A stretch of DNA of 64,000 nt from DASRFA01 sp035651755 (GTDB lineage Bacteria > Desulfobacterota > Binatia > UBA12015). Below the pieces are notes generated by a model that was given only the letters and a program-made list of their open reading frames with translations, did not search any database and was not told the origin of the DNA. Within the stretch, counting starts at the first letter, position 1. Each line of letters begins with the position of its first letter. The translations under genes were made by a program, and so were the position numbers. The DNA lies in NCBI GenBank assembly GCA_035651755.1, contig DASRFA010000040.1:186001-250000 (forward strand), given 5' to 3'. This document shows positions 50,890 through 59,549 of this stretch, piece after piece.

Positions 50890-52047
50890 TCAGGCGGGGT
50901 GCGCGTCCTCGCGGGCCAGGACGTGGATGCAGCAGACGCTGCCGCCTCCGACGAGGTGGCAGAGCCCGAAGCGCGCGTTCGGGACCTGGCGGGCGCCCGC
51001 CGTGCCGCGCAGCTGGTGCACGGTCTCCCAGATCTGCGCGAGCCCGGTCGGTCCGCCCGGATGGCCGCGCGCGAGGAGGCCGCCGTCGGTCGAGAACGGG
51101 ATGCGGCCGCCGAGCGCGGTCGCTCCCGACTCGACGAGGCCCTCCGCCTCGCCCGGCCGGCAGATGCCGAGGAGCTCGTAGTACTCGAGCTCCTCGATCG
51201 CGAAGGCGTCGTGGACCTGGACCAGGCTCAGGTCCTCGGGGCCGATGCCGGCCTGCTCGTACGCGGCGCGCGCTGTGTCGGCGGTCATCTGCGCAGGGCC
51301 GACGACCGCCCCGAGGAACGTGTGGCCCTTCGTGTAGGTCTCGCTTCGAAGGACCGACGCGCGAACCGTGACGAGCGGCCGGTCCGGCTGGAGGCGCTCC
51401 GCGACCTCGCGCGCGGCGACGATCGCGCACGCGGCGCCGTCGCTCACCGGGCAGCACATCATCGCCGTCAGCGGGTCGGCGATCGCCTTCGAGGCGAGGA
51501 CCTCCTCCGGCGTGACGGTGTGATCCGGGCGGCGATGGCTCATCGGGTTGAGAGCGCCGTGGTTCCAGCTCTTCGCCGCGACGCGCGCGAGGTGCTCGGG
51601 CCGGGTGCCGCGGTCGTGCATGCGGCGCTGCGCCCACATCGCGAAGAAGGCGACCGGAAGGATCGTCCCCTCGATGTCGCGCTGGCCGCGCTGCACCTGC
51701 GCGCCCGTGAGTTCGGTGAACTTCTCGACGCCAATCGCCATCGCGACGTCGCAGAAGCCGCCGGCGACCGCCCGCACCGCCTCGCGGAACGCGACCGATC
51801 CGGTCGCCGACGCGTCCTCGACGTGCGTGATCGGGATGCCGGTCAGACCGAACTCCTTCATCCACAGGACGGCCTTCATCGGCGGGTGCTGCATGTGGCC
51901 GACGTAGGCTTCCCCGACGTCGCGGAAGGAGAGGCCCGCGTCGGCGAGAGCCTTGCGGCCGGCCTCGCGCACGAGGCGCGCGACCGGGACGCCCTTCCAG
52001 GCGCCGAAGGCGTGCATCCCGACGCCGACGACCGCGACCTCGCGCAT
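50890..52047 (-). CDS. Thiolase-like protein 2, Ser in place of the nucleophilic Cys
   Basis: 385 aa thiolase fold (MREVAVVGVGMHAFGAWKGV). At the nucleophile position it reads THVEDASATGSVAFREAV, so Ser80 replaces Cys. The second active-site motif is VQVHDAFAIEELEYYELLGI instead of NEAFA, while LLARGHPGGPTGLAQIWETV keeps His. Lack of Cys argues against Claisen thiolysis and for a retro-aldolase or similar reaction, as known for the Ltp2/DUF35 steroid aldolase. It overlaps the DUF35 stop by one base. Confidence 0.82.
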   Translation of the reverse strand: MREVAVVGVGMHAFGAWKGVPVARLVREAGRKALADAGLSFRDVGEAYVGHMQHPPMKAVLWMKEFGLTGIPITHVEDASATGSVAFREAVRAVAGGFCDVAMAIGVEKFTELTGAQVQRGQRDIEGTILPVAFFAMWAQRRMHDRGTRPEHLARVAAKSWNHGALNPMSHRRPDHTVTPEEVLASKAIADPLTAMMCCPVSDGAACAIVAAREVAERLQPDRPLVTVRASVLRSETYTKGHTFLGAVVGPAQMTADTARAAYEQAGIGPEDLSLVQVHDAFAIEELEYYELLGICRPGEAEGLVESGATALGGRIPFSTDGGLLARGHPGGPTGLAQIWETVHQLRGTAGARQVPNARFGLCHLVGGGSVCCIHVLAREDAHPA

Positions 52048-52463
52048 CACGCCGCCGGACGGAACCGGTACATGAGGATCGCGCGCCCTTCCTTGTCCTC
52101 GCCGACCGGCTCGAGGACCATCTCCATCCTCATCCCGATGCGGAAGTCGGTCGGCCCGCCGAGGAGCACCGACTGCACGCGCGGGCCCTCGTCGAGATCG
52201 ATCTGGCCGGCGGCGTGCCCCTGCTGGGCGGTGCGGTGCTCGCCGAAGCCGGGCACGTGGAGGAACGTCCACGTGTACAGCGTGCCGCGCGGGCCGAGGA
52301 GGACATCCTCGACGTCGTCCGACAGGCAGCGCGCGCACGTCGCGCGCCGCGGGTAGAACGGCTCGCCGCACGCGCGGCAGCGCGTGCCGAGGAGCCGCGG
52401 CGGCTCGCTCGGATCGTCGGGGACGACGAAGTAGCCGTCCTCGTACGGCACGCCGTCGGACAC
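52047..52463 (-). CDS. DUF35 OB-fold zinc-ribbon partner 2
   Basis: 138 aa from GTG 52463. Zinc ribbon TRCRACGEPFYPRRATCARC, then OB-fold GPRGTLYTWTFLHVPGFGEH, QQGHAAGQIDLDEGPRVQS and RMEMVLEPVGEDKEGRAILM. Pairs with the thiolase-like gene immediately downstream (TGATG junction). Expected to form a heteromeric enzyme with it. Confidence 0.87.
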   Translation of the reverse strand: MSDGVPYEDGYFVVPDDPSEPPRLLGTRCRACGEPFYPRRATCARCLSDDVEDVLLGPRGTLYTWTFLHVPGFGEHRTAQQGHAAGQIDLDEGPRVQSVLLGGPTDFRIGMRMEMVLEPVGEDKEGRAILMYRFRPAA

Positions 52464-52597
52464 GGCGCGAGGTTGTCAGAGGCCGCACGCGCGCTCAAGG
52501 CGCGGCGTGCGAAGCGGATCTTCGACATGCCGCGCGCAACGTGGGAAAACAGCCGTCTGCCGCGGCGGCTCGTCGCGGCGCCATCGGGGATCGCGCA

Positions 52598-53701
52598 ATG
52601 AAGGTGCTCGTCATCGGCGGGACCGGGCCGACCGGCGTTCCGATCGTGCGCCGCCTCGTCGACGGCGGCCATGCCGTGACGATCCTGCACCGCGGGACGC
52701 ACGAGCGCGCCGAGACGCCTGCCGCGGTCGCGCACCTCCACGCCGATCCATTCGACGAGCGCTCGCTGATCGATGCGCTCCACGGGACGACGTGGGACGC
52801 GATCGCGGCGATGTACGGCCGGCTCCGCCGGGTCGCCGCGGTGACGGCCGGGCGCTGCGCGCACCTCGTCTCGGTTGGCGGCGTCCCCGCCTACCGGGGC
52901 TGGACGGCCGCCTGGCAGCACGATCCGCCCGGGCTTCCCGTGCCGACCGCCGAGGACGCGGACCTCGTCCGCGATCCGGCGATCGACGACAAGGGATACC
53001 GCATCGTGCGCACCGAGCAGGCCGTCTTCGCCCTGCATCCGGGCGCGGCGCACTTCCGCTACCCGTACCTGTACGGCCCCTATCAGCCGGCGCCGCGCGA
53101 GTGGTGCGTCGTGCGGCGCATCCTCGACGGCCGACGGCGCATCGTCGTCGCGGACGACGGTCTCACGCTTCACCACCATTGTTACACCGAGAACGCCGCC
53201 GCGGCCGTGGTCCGTGCGATCGAGCATCCCGAGCTGTCGGCGGGCAGGATCTTCAACGTCGGCGACGAGGAGGTGCTCACCGTCCGGCAGGTCGTCGAGC
53301 TGTGCGCCGGCGCTCTGGGCGCGGAGCTCGAGGTCGTCTCGCTACCGCACGATCTCGCGGTCCCGGCGCGGCCGCTGGTCGCGCAGCCGCTGCCGACGCA
53401 CCGCGTGCTCGACCTCGGCCGGCTGCATCACCAGCTCGGCCACCGCGACGTCGTTCCCGCGCGCGAGGCCGTCCGCGCGACCGCGCGCTGGCTGGCGGCG
53501 AACCCGCCCGCGCGCGGCGGGATCGAGGAGAAGGTGTTGACGGACCCGTTCGACTACGCCGCCGAGGACGCGCTCGTCGACGCCTGGCTCGCGGCTCGCG
53601 AGAGCGTCCGCGTCCCGGAGTTCGCGGTGCGCCCGGGGTTCGGGCTCGCCTACAGCGGGCCGGAGGGGAGGCCGCGCATGCACGAGGAGTTCGTCGAGTG
53701 A
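52598..53701 (+). CDS. NAD-dependent epimerase/reductase-like protein
   Basis: 367 aa. N-terminal dinucleotide motif MKVLVIGGTGPTGVPIVRRL. The usual YxxxK is shifted to DKGYRIVRTEQAVFALHP, so an atypical extended SDR; FRYPYLYGPYQPAPREWCVV and IFNVGDEEVLTVRQVVELCA are family blocks. Start ATG 52598 is favoured by the Rossmann motif. Its stop overlaps the GTG of the CoA-transferase gene. Reaction unknown. Confidence 0.78.
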   Translation: MKVLVIGGTGPTGVPIVRRLVDGGHAVTILHRGTHERAETPAAVAHLHADPFDERSLIDALHGTTWDAIAAMYGRLRRVAAVTAGRCAHLVSVGGVPAYRGWTAAWQHDPPGLPVPTAEDADLVRDPAIDDKGYRIVRTEQAVFALHPGAAHFRYPYLYGPYQPAPREWCVVRRILDGRRRIVVADDGLTLHHHCYTENAAAAVVRAIEHPELSAGRIFNVGDEEVLTVRQVVELCAGALGAELEVVSLPHDLAVPARPLVAQPLPTHRVLDLGRLHHQLGHRDVVPAREAVRATARWLAANPPARGGIEEKVLTDPFDYAAEDALVDAWLAARESVRVPEFAVRPGFGLAYSGPEGRPRMHEEFVE

Positions 53702-54894
53702 GCGCGCATCCCGGCCCGCTCGCCGGCATCCAGGTGCTCGATCTCTCGATCGCGCTCACCGGTCCGTACGCGGCGGCGCTCCTCGCCGATCAGGGCGCGG
53801 AGGTCGTCAAGGTCGAGCGGCCGGGGATCGGCGACATCGCGCGCTGGATCGGGGTCGCGGTGAACGGCATGAGCGCTCTCTACCTGTCGTGCAACCGCGG
53901 CAAGCGCTCGATCGCGGTCGACATGGCGACGCGGGACGGCGCCGAAGTCGTCCGCCGCCTGGCCGCAACCGCGGACGTCGTCCTCCAGAACTTCCGCCCG
54001 GGCGTGATGGAGCGGCTCGGCCTCGGCTACGAAGAGGTCCGCGCGCTCAACCCGGACGTCGTCTACTGCTCGCTCTCCGGGTTCGGGGCGGAGGGCCCGT
54101 ACCGCGACCGGAGCGCGTACGACACCGTCATGCAGGCCTACGGCGGCTTCGCCGCGAGCCAGGCCGATCCCGCCGACGGCGTGCCGGTCTTCCTGCGTCA
54201 GACCGCCGCCGACAAGGTGACCGCGCTCTTCGCGAGCCAGGCGATCACCGCCGCGCTCTTCGCGCGCGAGCGCGGCCGAGGCGGGCAGCACCTCGAACTC
54301 GCGATGGCCGACGCCGTCGTGTCGTTCCTCTGGGCCGACGCGGCCGGCAACGAGGTGCTGCTCGAGTCCGACGGCTCGCAGCACTCGAGCTTCGTCGCCG
54401 GCTTCCGCCCGTTCCGCTTCGCCGACGGCTGGGGGATCGTCACGCCCACCTCCGACGCCGACTTCGCCGGCATGTGCCGCGCGCTCGACGTCGCCGGCTG
54501 GGACGACCCGCGCGTCGCGACGATCGGCGAGCGCATCAAGCACCGCGACGTCCTCGAGCCGATCATCGACCTCTGCTACGCCCACGCCGCGAATCTCACG
54601 ATGGCCGAGGCGACCGCGCGCCTGGAGGCGGAGCGCGTGCCCTTCGCGATGATCCTGACTCCCGACGAGATCACGCGCGACCCGCACGCGGTCGCGATCG
54701 GCCTCTTCGAGCTGCGCGACCACCCGGTCGCGGGCCGGACGCGCCTCCCGCGCCACCCGACGCGCTTCCGCGGGACGCCGGCCGCGCTCGGCGCGGCCTC
54801 GCCGGCGCTGGGCGAGCATACCGACGAGATCCTCTGCGAGCTGGGCATGGGAGAGCGGATCTCCGCGCTGCGGGCCGCGGGCGTGGTCGCGTAG
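53698..54894 (+). CDS. Family III CoA-transferase (CaiB/BaiF)
   Basis: 398 aa from GTG 53698. Family landmarks: LAGIQVLDLSIALTGPYAAA, LADQGAEVVKVERPGIGD (the catalytic Asp of the family normally lies farther, here within AYDTVMQAYGGFAAS), YLSCNRGKRSIAVDM, VVLQNFRPGVMERLGLGYEE, YCSLSGFGAEGPYRDRSAYD and RGGQHLELAMADAV. Transfers CoA between carboxylic acids in substrate activation. Coupled to the epimerase gene. Confidence 0.9.
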   Translation: MSAHPGPLAGIQVLDLSIALTGPYAAALLADQGAEVVKVERPGIGDIARWIGVAVNGMSALYLSCNRGKRSIAVDMATRDGAEVVRRLAATADVVLQNFRPGVMERLGLGYEEVRALNPDVVYCSLSGFGAEGPYRDRSAYDTVMQAYGGFAASQADPADGVPVFLRQTAADKVTALFASQAITAALFARERGRGGQHLELAMADAVVSFLWADAAGNEVLLESDGSQHSSFVAGFRPFRFADGWGIVTPTSDADFAGMCRALDVAGWDDPRVATIGERIKHRDVLEPIIDLCYAHAANLTMAEATARLEAERVPFAMILTPDEITRDPHAVAIGLFELRDHPVAGRTRLPRHPTRFRGTPAALGAASPALGEHTDEILCELGMGERISALRAAGVVA

Positions 54895-54925
54895 GACGGC
54901 CCGGTCGGCGCTCGGGCGGCCCGTC

Positions 54926-54951
54926 GCGGTGCCCGCCCGGGCGGGCACCGC
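54926..54951. terminator. Bidirectional terminator between convergent genes
   Basis: A 26-base perfect palindrome, GCGGTGCCCGCCC followed by its complement GGGCGGGCACCGC, between the CoA-transferase (+) and arsM (-) stops. Serves both directions. Confidence 0.65.
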
Positions 54952-54961
54952 GCGTCGCTTC

Positions 54962-55783
54962 CTACTTTCGCGCAACCACCTTCAGGCTCACGACGTTCTC
55001 GACGAGCTTCTCGGCGTCGGCGGTCGTGAGCCCGTCCGCGGCCAGCGCCGCGTGAATCTCCGGGCTCTGCAGATCGACGATGCCGGAGAAGGACGCCTCG
55101 GCCACGACGTCGACCGTCGCGAATCCCGCGCGGCGGATCGCGGCGAGGTAGTCCTCGCGCAGCATCGCGCCCGCGATGCAACCGACGTAGGCCTCGACGC
55201 TTCGGAGCGGTACCGGGAATGGGGCCTTGAGGACGAGATCGGAGATCGCGAGCCGCCCGCCGGGGCGGAGCACGCGCCACGCCTCGCGAAAGACCCGGTC
55301 CTTCTCGGGCGAGAGGTTGATGACGCAGTTCGAGATGACCACGTCGACGCTCTCGTCGTCGATCGGGAGCGCCTCGATGTGGCCGAGCCGGAACTCGACG
55401 TTCGTGGCGGACGCGGCGCGAGCGTTCTGCTGTGCCCGCGAGACCATCTCGGGCGTCATGTCGACTCCGACGACGCTCCCCTCGGGACCGACGATCCGCG
55501 CCGCGAGAAACGCGTCGAAGCCCGCGCCCGAGCCCAGATCGAGCACCGTCTCACCGCGCCGGACGCGGGCGAGGTCGATCGGATTGCCGCATCCGAGCCC
55601 GAGGTTCGCGCCGGCGGGGACCGCCTCGAGGTCCTCCTCGGAGTAGCCGATCTTCCGCGCGATGGCGTCGCGGTTCGCGGTCGCGGCGCCGCAGCAACCG
55701 CCGCTGCCACGGGCGATCCCCGCGTAGCCCTCTCGCACCATGTCGCGGATCGATTCCGGATCCTGCTTCGGAGTCGCGTTCAT
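54962..55783 (-). CDS. arsM: Arsenite S-adenosylmethyltransferase
   Basis: 273 aa; ATG 55783 follows GAAGGAGG at ideal spacing. SAM site GETVLDLGSGAGFDAFLAAR. The three conserved arsenic-binding cysteines of ArsM are present: Cys65 (NLGLGCGNP), Cys153 (ISNCVINLSPEKDRV) and Cys202 (YVGCIAGAM); an extra GSGGCCG pair lies at Cys30-31. It methylates As(III) stepwise. The start overlaps the arsR stop (ATGA), an arsR-arsM operon. Confidence 0.94.
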   Translation of the reverse strand: MNATPKQDPESIRDMVREGYAGIARGSGGCCGAATANRDAIARKIGYSEEDLEAVPAGANLGLGCGNPIDLARVRRGETVLDLGSGAGFDAFLAARIVGPEGSVVGVDMTPEMVSRAQQNARAASATNVEFRLGHIEALPIDDESVDVVISNCVINLSPEKDRVFREAWRVLRPGGRLAISDLVLKAPFPVPLRSVEAYVGCIAGAMLREDYLAAIRRAGFATVDVVAEASFSGIVDLQSPEIHAALAADGLTTADAEKLVENVVSLKVVARK

Positions 55784-56214
55784 CGGTGTACCTCCTTCTT
55801 CCAATCGGCGCCGTCACGCGGCGCGGATGGATGCGACGACGCTGCGCTCGCCGTTCCGTCACCCGGACAGCAGAGCGGTACGACCGCCCGAAACCGGCCG
55901 AGCGCCTCCTCGAGCTGCCGAACGATCGCGGGCCCGTCGATCTCGAAGAACACGTTCCGGCCCACCTTCTCGCGGCGCACGGCGCCCACCTCTTGCAGGA
56001 ACGCGAGGTGGCGCGACACGACCGAGCGATCCTGCGGCAGCTCGCTGGCGATCGCCGCGATGTCCGCTCGACCGTGAACCGTGAGGACCTTCAGGATCGC
56101 GAGGCGCGCGGGCTCGGAGAGCGCTCGAAAGAGCTTCGACCCGACGAGCGCGTCGATCTCCCGGGCGGCGCGCCGTCGGCCGGACGTCGACGCGGCGGAC
56201 ATGCGAGCATTCAT
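55780..56214 (-). CDS. arsR: ArsR-family repressor of arsM
   Basis: 144 aa from ATG 56214 (ATG 56202 is an alternative). Winged helix: KLFRALSEPARLAILKVLTV, ELPQDRSVVSRHLAFLQEVG, AVRREKVGRNVFFEID. The usual metal motif of the recognition helix (ELCVCDL) is absent; instead two adjacent cysteines, Cys115-Cys116 (VVPLCCPGDG), lie in the C-terminal region, as in ArsR proteins that bind As(III) there. It would repress its own operon until arsenite binds. Confidence 0.88.
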   Translation of the reverse strand: MNARMSAASTSGRRRAAREIDALVGSKLFRALSEPARLAILKVLTVHGRADIAAIASELPQDRSVVSRHLAFLQEVGAVRREKVGRNVFFEIDGPAIVRQLEEALGRFRAVVPLCCPGDGTASAASSHPSAPRDGADWKKEVHR

Positions 56215-56237
56215 GCACCTCCATGCATATATCCGCA
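56209..56237 (-). promoter_or_regulatory. Candidate arsR operator/translation-start region
   Basis: CATGCA occurs twice around the ribosome-binding site, as CATGCACCTCCATGCA on the plus strand, next to an AT-rich TATAT that is rare in this GC-rich window. Position suits an ArsR operator overlapping the promoter, but no -35 or start site is established. Confidence 0.3.
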
Positions 56238-56352
56238 GAGAGCTTCCGTCCACCCCCTCCCCGCGGGACGGTCGCGTCGATCGCTCGCGGAGCATCGGCG
56301 AGCTTCCGCGGCGTGACGCCACGCGCGGCTTCGTCACGTTCGTTCGCCGCGT

Positions 56353-57045
56353 TCAGCGCGCTTCGACCATCGCGGCGAGCGCGTCGATGGTGCGATCGGC
56401 GACGAAGGCGAAGAGCGCGTCACCGTCGAGCCGCGCGAGGTGCGGCACGAGAGCCGCGATGCGCTCGCGACCGTGGGGCGACATCTGCGCGATCGACGCG
56501 CGGGCGTTCGCGATCTGCTCGGGCAGCGGCAGGCTCGCCTCGAGCATCGCGATGCCGACGGTCGTCTCGGCGATCCAGAGGTGCGCGCGCGCGAGCCCCG
56601 CGCCCGTGAGACCGGCCCGCTCCAGGATGGCGATCAAGGTCGACACGGCGTCGAGCCACGCAGGCGACGTGCGACCGTGCCGGCCGATGAGCGGAAGCAC
56701 CGCAGGATGGCGCAGGAGGTGGTCGCGCACGGCGGTCATCCACTCTCGCACCTGGGTGGGCCACGACGCCTGCGGCCGGACGTCGAGCGCGACCGCGCCC
56801 AGGACTGCTGCGAGTACCGCGTCGAGCAGCTCGTCGACGTGGACGAAGTGCCGGTAGAGGGCGGCCGGCGCAGCGTCGACCTCCGCGGCAATCCGCGCGA
56901 CGGTGAGCGGCGCGCGCGGATCGCGCTCCAGGAGAGCGAGCGCCGCTCGCACGATTCCCTCTCGCGAGAGCCGCGGAGGTCGCCCCGGACCGCGGCGCTC
57001 GGCCTTCGCGGCGGCCGCGGCTTGCTGCGTCCGGGTTCTAGACAA
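56353..57045 (-). CDS. TetR-family regulator
   Basis: 230 aa from TTG 57045. N-terminal HTH: GIVRAALALLERDPRAPLTV, ARIAAEVDAAPAALYRHFVH. The C-terminal domain resembles the tetracycline-repressor-like ligand domain (HPAVLPLIGRHGRTSPAWLD, HLWIAETTVGIAMLEASLPL). Its start overlaps the end of the amidohydrolase gene by eight bases, so it is co-transcribed with the catabolic genes upstream and may control them in response to a substrate. Confidence 0.87.
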   Translation of the reverse strand: MSRTRTQQAAAAAKAERRGPGRPPRLSREGIVRAALALLERDPRAPLTVARIAAEVDAAPAALYRHFVHVDELLDAVLAAVLGAVALDVRPQASWPTQVREWMTAVRDHLLRHPAVLPLIGRHGRTSPAWLDAVSTLIAILERAGLTGAGLARAHLWIAETTVGIAMLEASLPLPEQIANARASIAQMSPHGRERIAALVPHLARLDGDALFAFVADRTIDALAAMVEAR

Positions 57046-58213
57046 CGGGGTCCTTCATGCGCGCGAACACGTCGGCCATCGAGCCGCCCAAGAAGCGGTC
57101 GCGGTGCTCCGAGGAGACTTCGTTCAGCGCGTCGGCGTAGTACCCCATGGGGTCGGTGAAGCCCTCGAAGTGCGGGAAGTCGGAGGAGAAGACGATCATC
57201 TCCTCCGGCAGCTCGCGCATGATGTCCACGAGCGGCTGGTCGTTCCCGCCCGAGAGCGGCGTCGCGCGCACGTTGCGCGCGAGGTACTCGCTCGGCCTGA
57301 GCGGCAGGCTCGATTTCCCGATGAAGAGCTCCGCGACCGGCGAGACGCGGTCGTCGATCTCGCGCATGACGAAGGGCAGCCAGCCCGTGCCGACCTCCGC
57401 GAGGAGAAGCGTCAACGTCGGAAAGCGTTCGAACGCGCCGGCGTAGACGAGCGAGTAGATCAGCGTCATCGGCGCGACGTGTCGGTGCGAGCTCCCGATC
57501 ATGCGGAGCAGCGTCGCGTCCCCGCCGACGTTCGCCCATCCCGGGTCGAAGCGCGCGTGCTGCAGGCCGACGTGGAGCATCGGCGCCATGCCGAGCGACA
57601 CGGCCGCCGACCAGACGCGATCCCAGCTCGGATGAGCCGGCGACACCCCGCCGACGGGATGGCCGGGGATGAGGAAGATGCGGCTCCCGAGCCTGCGCAT
57701 GCGCTCGAGCTCGGCGACCGCGACCTCGAGCTCCGTGAAGTCCGGGGTCGCGACGGGCAGCAGCCGGCCGCCCGAGGCCGCACACGTCTCGGCGAGCCAC
57801 GTGTCGCAGGTGTGGAGGACCTCGCGCCGGAGCGCGGGGTCGTCGAGGAACAGGTTGTACGCGAAACCCGAGAGGCAGATCACGTTCTGGACCGCGATGC
57901 CCTGCCGGTCGAGCCATGCGACGCGGGCCTCCGCGTTGGCGACCTGGAACTGGCTCTTGCCCTCGAAGTCCTTCCGCCGATCGGCCTCGGCCAGCTTCTC
58001 GTTGCCGAAGAGCGTGAGCAGGCCGGGCGGAAGCAGCTCGGCCGCCGGTGGCCGCTCGCCGTCGGGCACGTCGCGCAGGAAGTCTCCGACGATCGCGTCG
58101 ACGGCGAGGATCGCCGGATCGAGCTTCGGGAGCCGCGCCGCCAGCCCGGGGTAGGGCTCGAGCCAGTCGCCCCCGGGCTCGAAGTGCGAGTCGATGTCGA
58201 TGATCGGCGTCAT
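57038..58213 (-). CDS. Amidohydrolase-2 family TIM-barrel hydrolase/decarboxylase
   Basis: 391 aa from ATG 58213, preceded by GGGAGG; ATG 58237 overlaps the VOC stop and is the alternative. Metal-binding start IIDIDSHFEPGGDWLEPYP (DxH in the form DSH), then MLHVGLQHARFDPGW, LLLAEVGTGWLPFVMREID and FSSDFPHFEGFTDP (Asp ligand). Similar enzymes decarboxylate aromatic acids or hydrolyse ring products. Middle gene of a TetR/VOC/SDR unit. Substrate unknown. Confidence 0.85.
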   Translation of the reverse strand: MTPIIDIDSHFEPGGDWLEPYPGLAARLPKLDPAILAVDAIVGDFLRDVPDGERPPAAELLPPGLLTLFGNEKLAEADRRKDFEGKSQFQVANAEARVAWLDRQGIAVQNVICLSGFAYNLFLDDPALRREVLHTCDTWLAETCAASGGRLLPVATPDFTELEVAVAELERMRRLGSRIFLIPGHPVGGVSPAHPSWDRVWSAAVSLGMAPMLHVGLQHARFDPGWANVGGDATLLRMIGSSHRHVAPMTLIYSLVYAGAFERFPTLTLLLAEVGTGWLPFVMREIDDRVSPVAELFIGKSSLPLRPSEYLARNVRATPLSGGNDQPLVDIMRELPEEMIVFSSDFPHFEGFTDPMGYYADALNEVSSEHRDRFLGGSMADVFARMKDPVV

Positions 58214-58233
58214 CGGCGGTTCCTCCCGCGTCG

Positions 58234-58632
58234 TCATGCGAGCACCTGTACGATCTCCGCGAGGTGGCCTTCCGGGTCCGTCGCGAACGCGACGCGGACG
58301 TGGTGCTCGGGGATCTCGCGGACGTCGTCGTGGACGCGACCTCCGGCGGAGCGCACGCGGTCGAGGAGCCCCGGCAGGTCGTCGGTCGTGAAGCCGAGGA
58401 TCAGCTCGCCGCGCGGCGACGCCGGACGATCGACGAACTTGAGAAGGACGATCGTCCCGAACGCCGCCTCGGGATCCGGCGACAGCATGATCTCGTCGAT
58501 GCGCTCGCCGGCGATCCGGTCGCGCACGCGCGACACGGGATGGAGCCCGTACGCCGCGCGGTAGAACTCGGCCATCCCCTCGAGGTCGTGGACGATCAGC
58601 TTGGTGAAGGCGACGGTCGCGCTTGCGGTCAT
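58234..58632 (-). CDS. VOC-family (glyoxalase/dioxygenase-like) protein
   Basis: 132 aa. Two beta-alpha-beta-beta-beta modules: VAFTKLIVHDLEGMAEFYRA with His at the first metal position, EIMLSPDPEAAFGTIVLLKF, GELILGFTTDDLPGLLDRVR, and RVAFATDPEGHLAEIVQVL with the closing Glu. Could be a lyase, isomerase or ring-cleavage partner. Between SDR and amidohydrolase genes, overlapping the longer start of the latter. Confidence 0.85.
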   Translation of the reverse strand: MTASATVAFTKLIVHDLEGMAEFYRAAYGLHPVSRVRDRIAGERIDEIMLSPDPEAAFGTIVLLKFVDRPASPRGELILGFTTDDLPGLLDRVRSAGGRVHDDVREIPEHHVRVAFATDPEGHLAEIVQVLA

Positions 58633-58649
58633 GTCCGCTCCGATCGCCG

Positions 58650-59447
58650 TCAGCAGAAGTCGGAGCCGCCGTCGACGTTCACGTTGGCGCCGGTCATGTA
58701 GCTGTTCCGGCGCGAGGCGAGGAACGCGATGACGGGCCCGATCTCGGCGGGATCGCCGGCCCGGGGAAGATGAGCGGGATGTCCGAAGTGCTGCTCGATT
58801 CCCGCCATCACCGCGTAGAGGTCGTTCGGGTCGATGCCGGCGCCCTCCGCCCACGCGCGCAGCTTCTCGGTGACGAAGCTGCCGGGCGACACCGTGTTCA
58901 CGAGGATCTCGTCCTTCGCGAGCGCGAGCGACAGGTTCTTCGTGACGCTCGTCACCATCGCCTTCGCCGCGGTGTACGACACGAGGCCCTCGCTCTGGCG
59001 CTTCGTCGAGTGCGCGGACACGTTCACGACGCGCGCCCACTCGGCGGCCCGGAGGAGAGGAAGCGCCGCGCGCACGCACCGCACCATCCCCATCACGCCG
59101 AGGTCGACGGTCGCGAGCCAGTCGTCGTCCGCGAGGTCCTCGAAGCGGCCGAGCCGCCCGGTCGGCCCGGTCGCGTTCACGAGGATGTTGAGCGCGCCCC
59201 AGCGCTCGCGCACCCGGGCGAAGGCGGCGTCGACCTGCCCCGCGTCGGTGACGTCCGCTCGCAGCGCGACCGCGTCGGCCGCGCCGAGCTCGCGGAGGCG
59301 CGCGACCGTGCGCTCGAGGTCGGCCTCCGTCCGCGCCAGCACGCCGACCTTCGCTCCGTCGGCGGCGAAGCATTCGGCGGCCGCCCGCCCCATGCCTTGC
59401 GTTCCGCCCTGCACGACGGCGGTCGCTCCTGCGAGACCGAGATCCAT
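58650..59447 (-). CDS. Short-chain dehydrogenase/reductase
   Basis: 265 aa classical SDR. Cofactor motif AVVQGGTQGMGRAAAECFAA, LNILVNATGPTGRLG, catalytic Ser in RVVNVSAHSTKRQSEGLVSY and YTAAKAMVTSVTKNLSLALA (Tyr, Lys). VNTVSPGSFVTEKLRAWAE and NVNVDGGSDFC close the fold. First gene of the leftward SDR-VOC-amidohydrolase-TetR unit. Probably oxidises a hydroxy intermediate with NAD(P). Confidence 0.92.
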   Translation of the reverse strand: MDLGLAGATAVVQGGTQGMGRAAAECFAADGAKVGVLARTEADLERTVARLRELGAADAVALRADVTDAGQVDAAFARVRERWGALNILVNATGPTGRLGRFEDLADDDWLATVDLGVMGMVRCVRAALPLLRAAEWARVVNVSAHSTKRQSEGLVSYTAAKAMVTSVTKNLSLALAKDEILVNTVSPGSFVTEKLRAWAEGAGIDPNDLYAVMAGIEQHFGHPAHLPRAGDPAEIGPVIAFLASRRNSYMTGANVNVDGGSDFC

Positions 59448-59549
59448 TCGTTCCCCCTTCGCCGAGAGGATTTGCGAATGCCGTTCACTATATGCGGCCG
59501 AGATGCCGCGAGCAACCCTCGCGCCGCGCCGTCGTCTGGCGCGCGGCCG

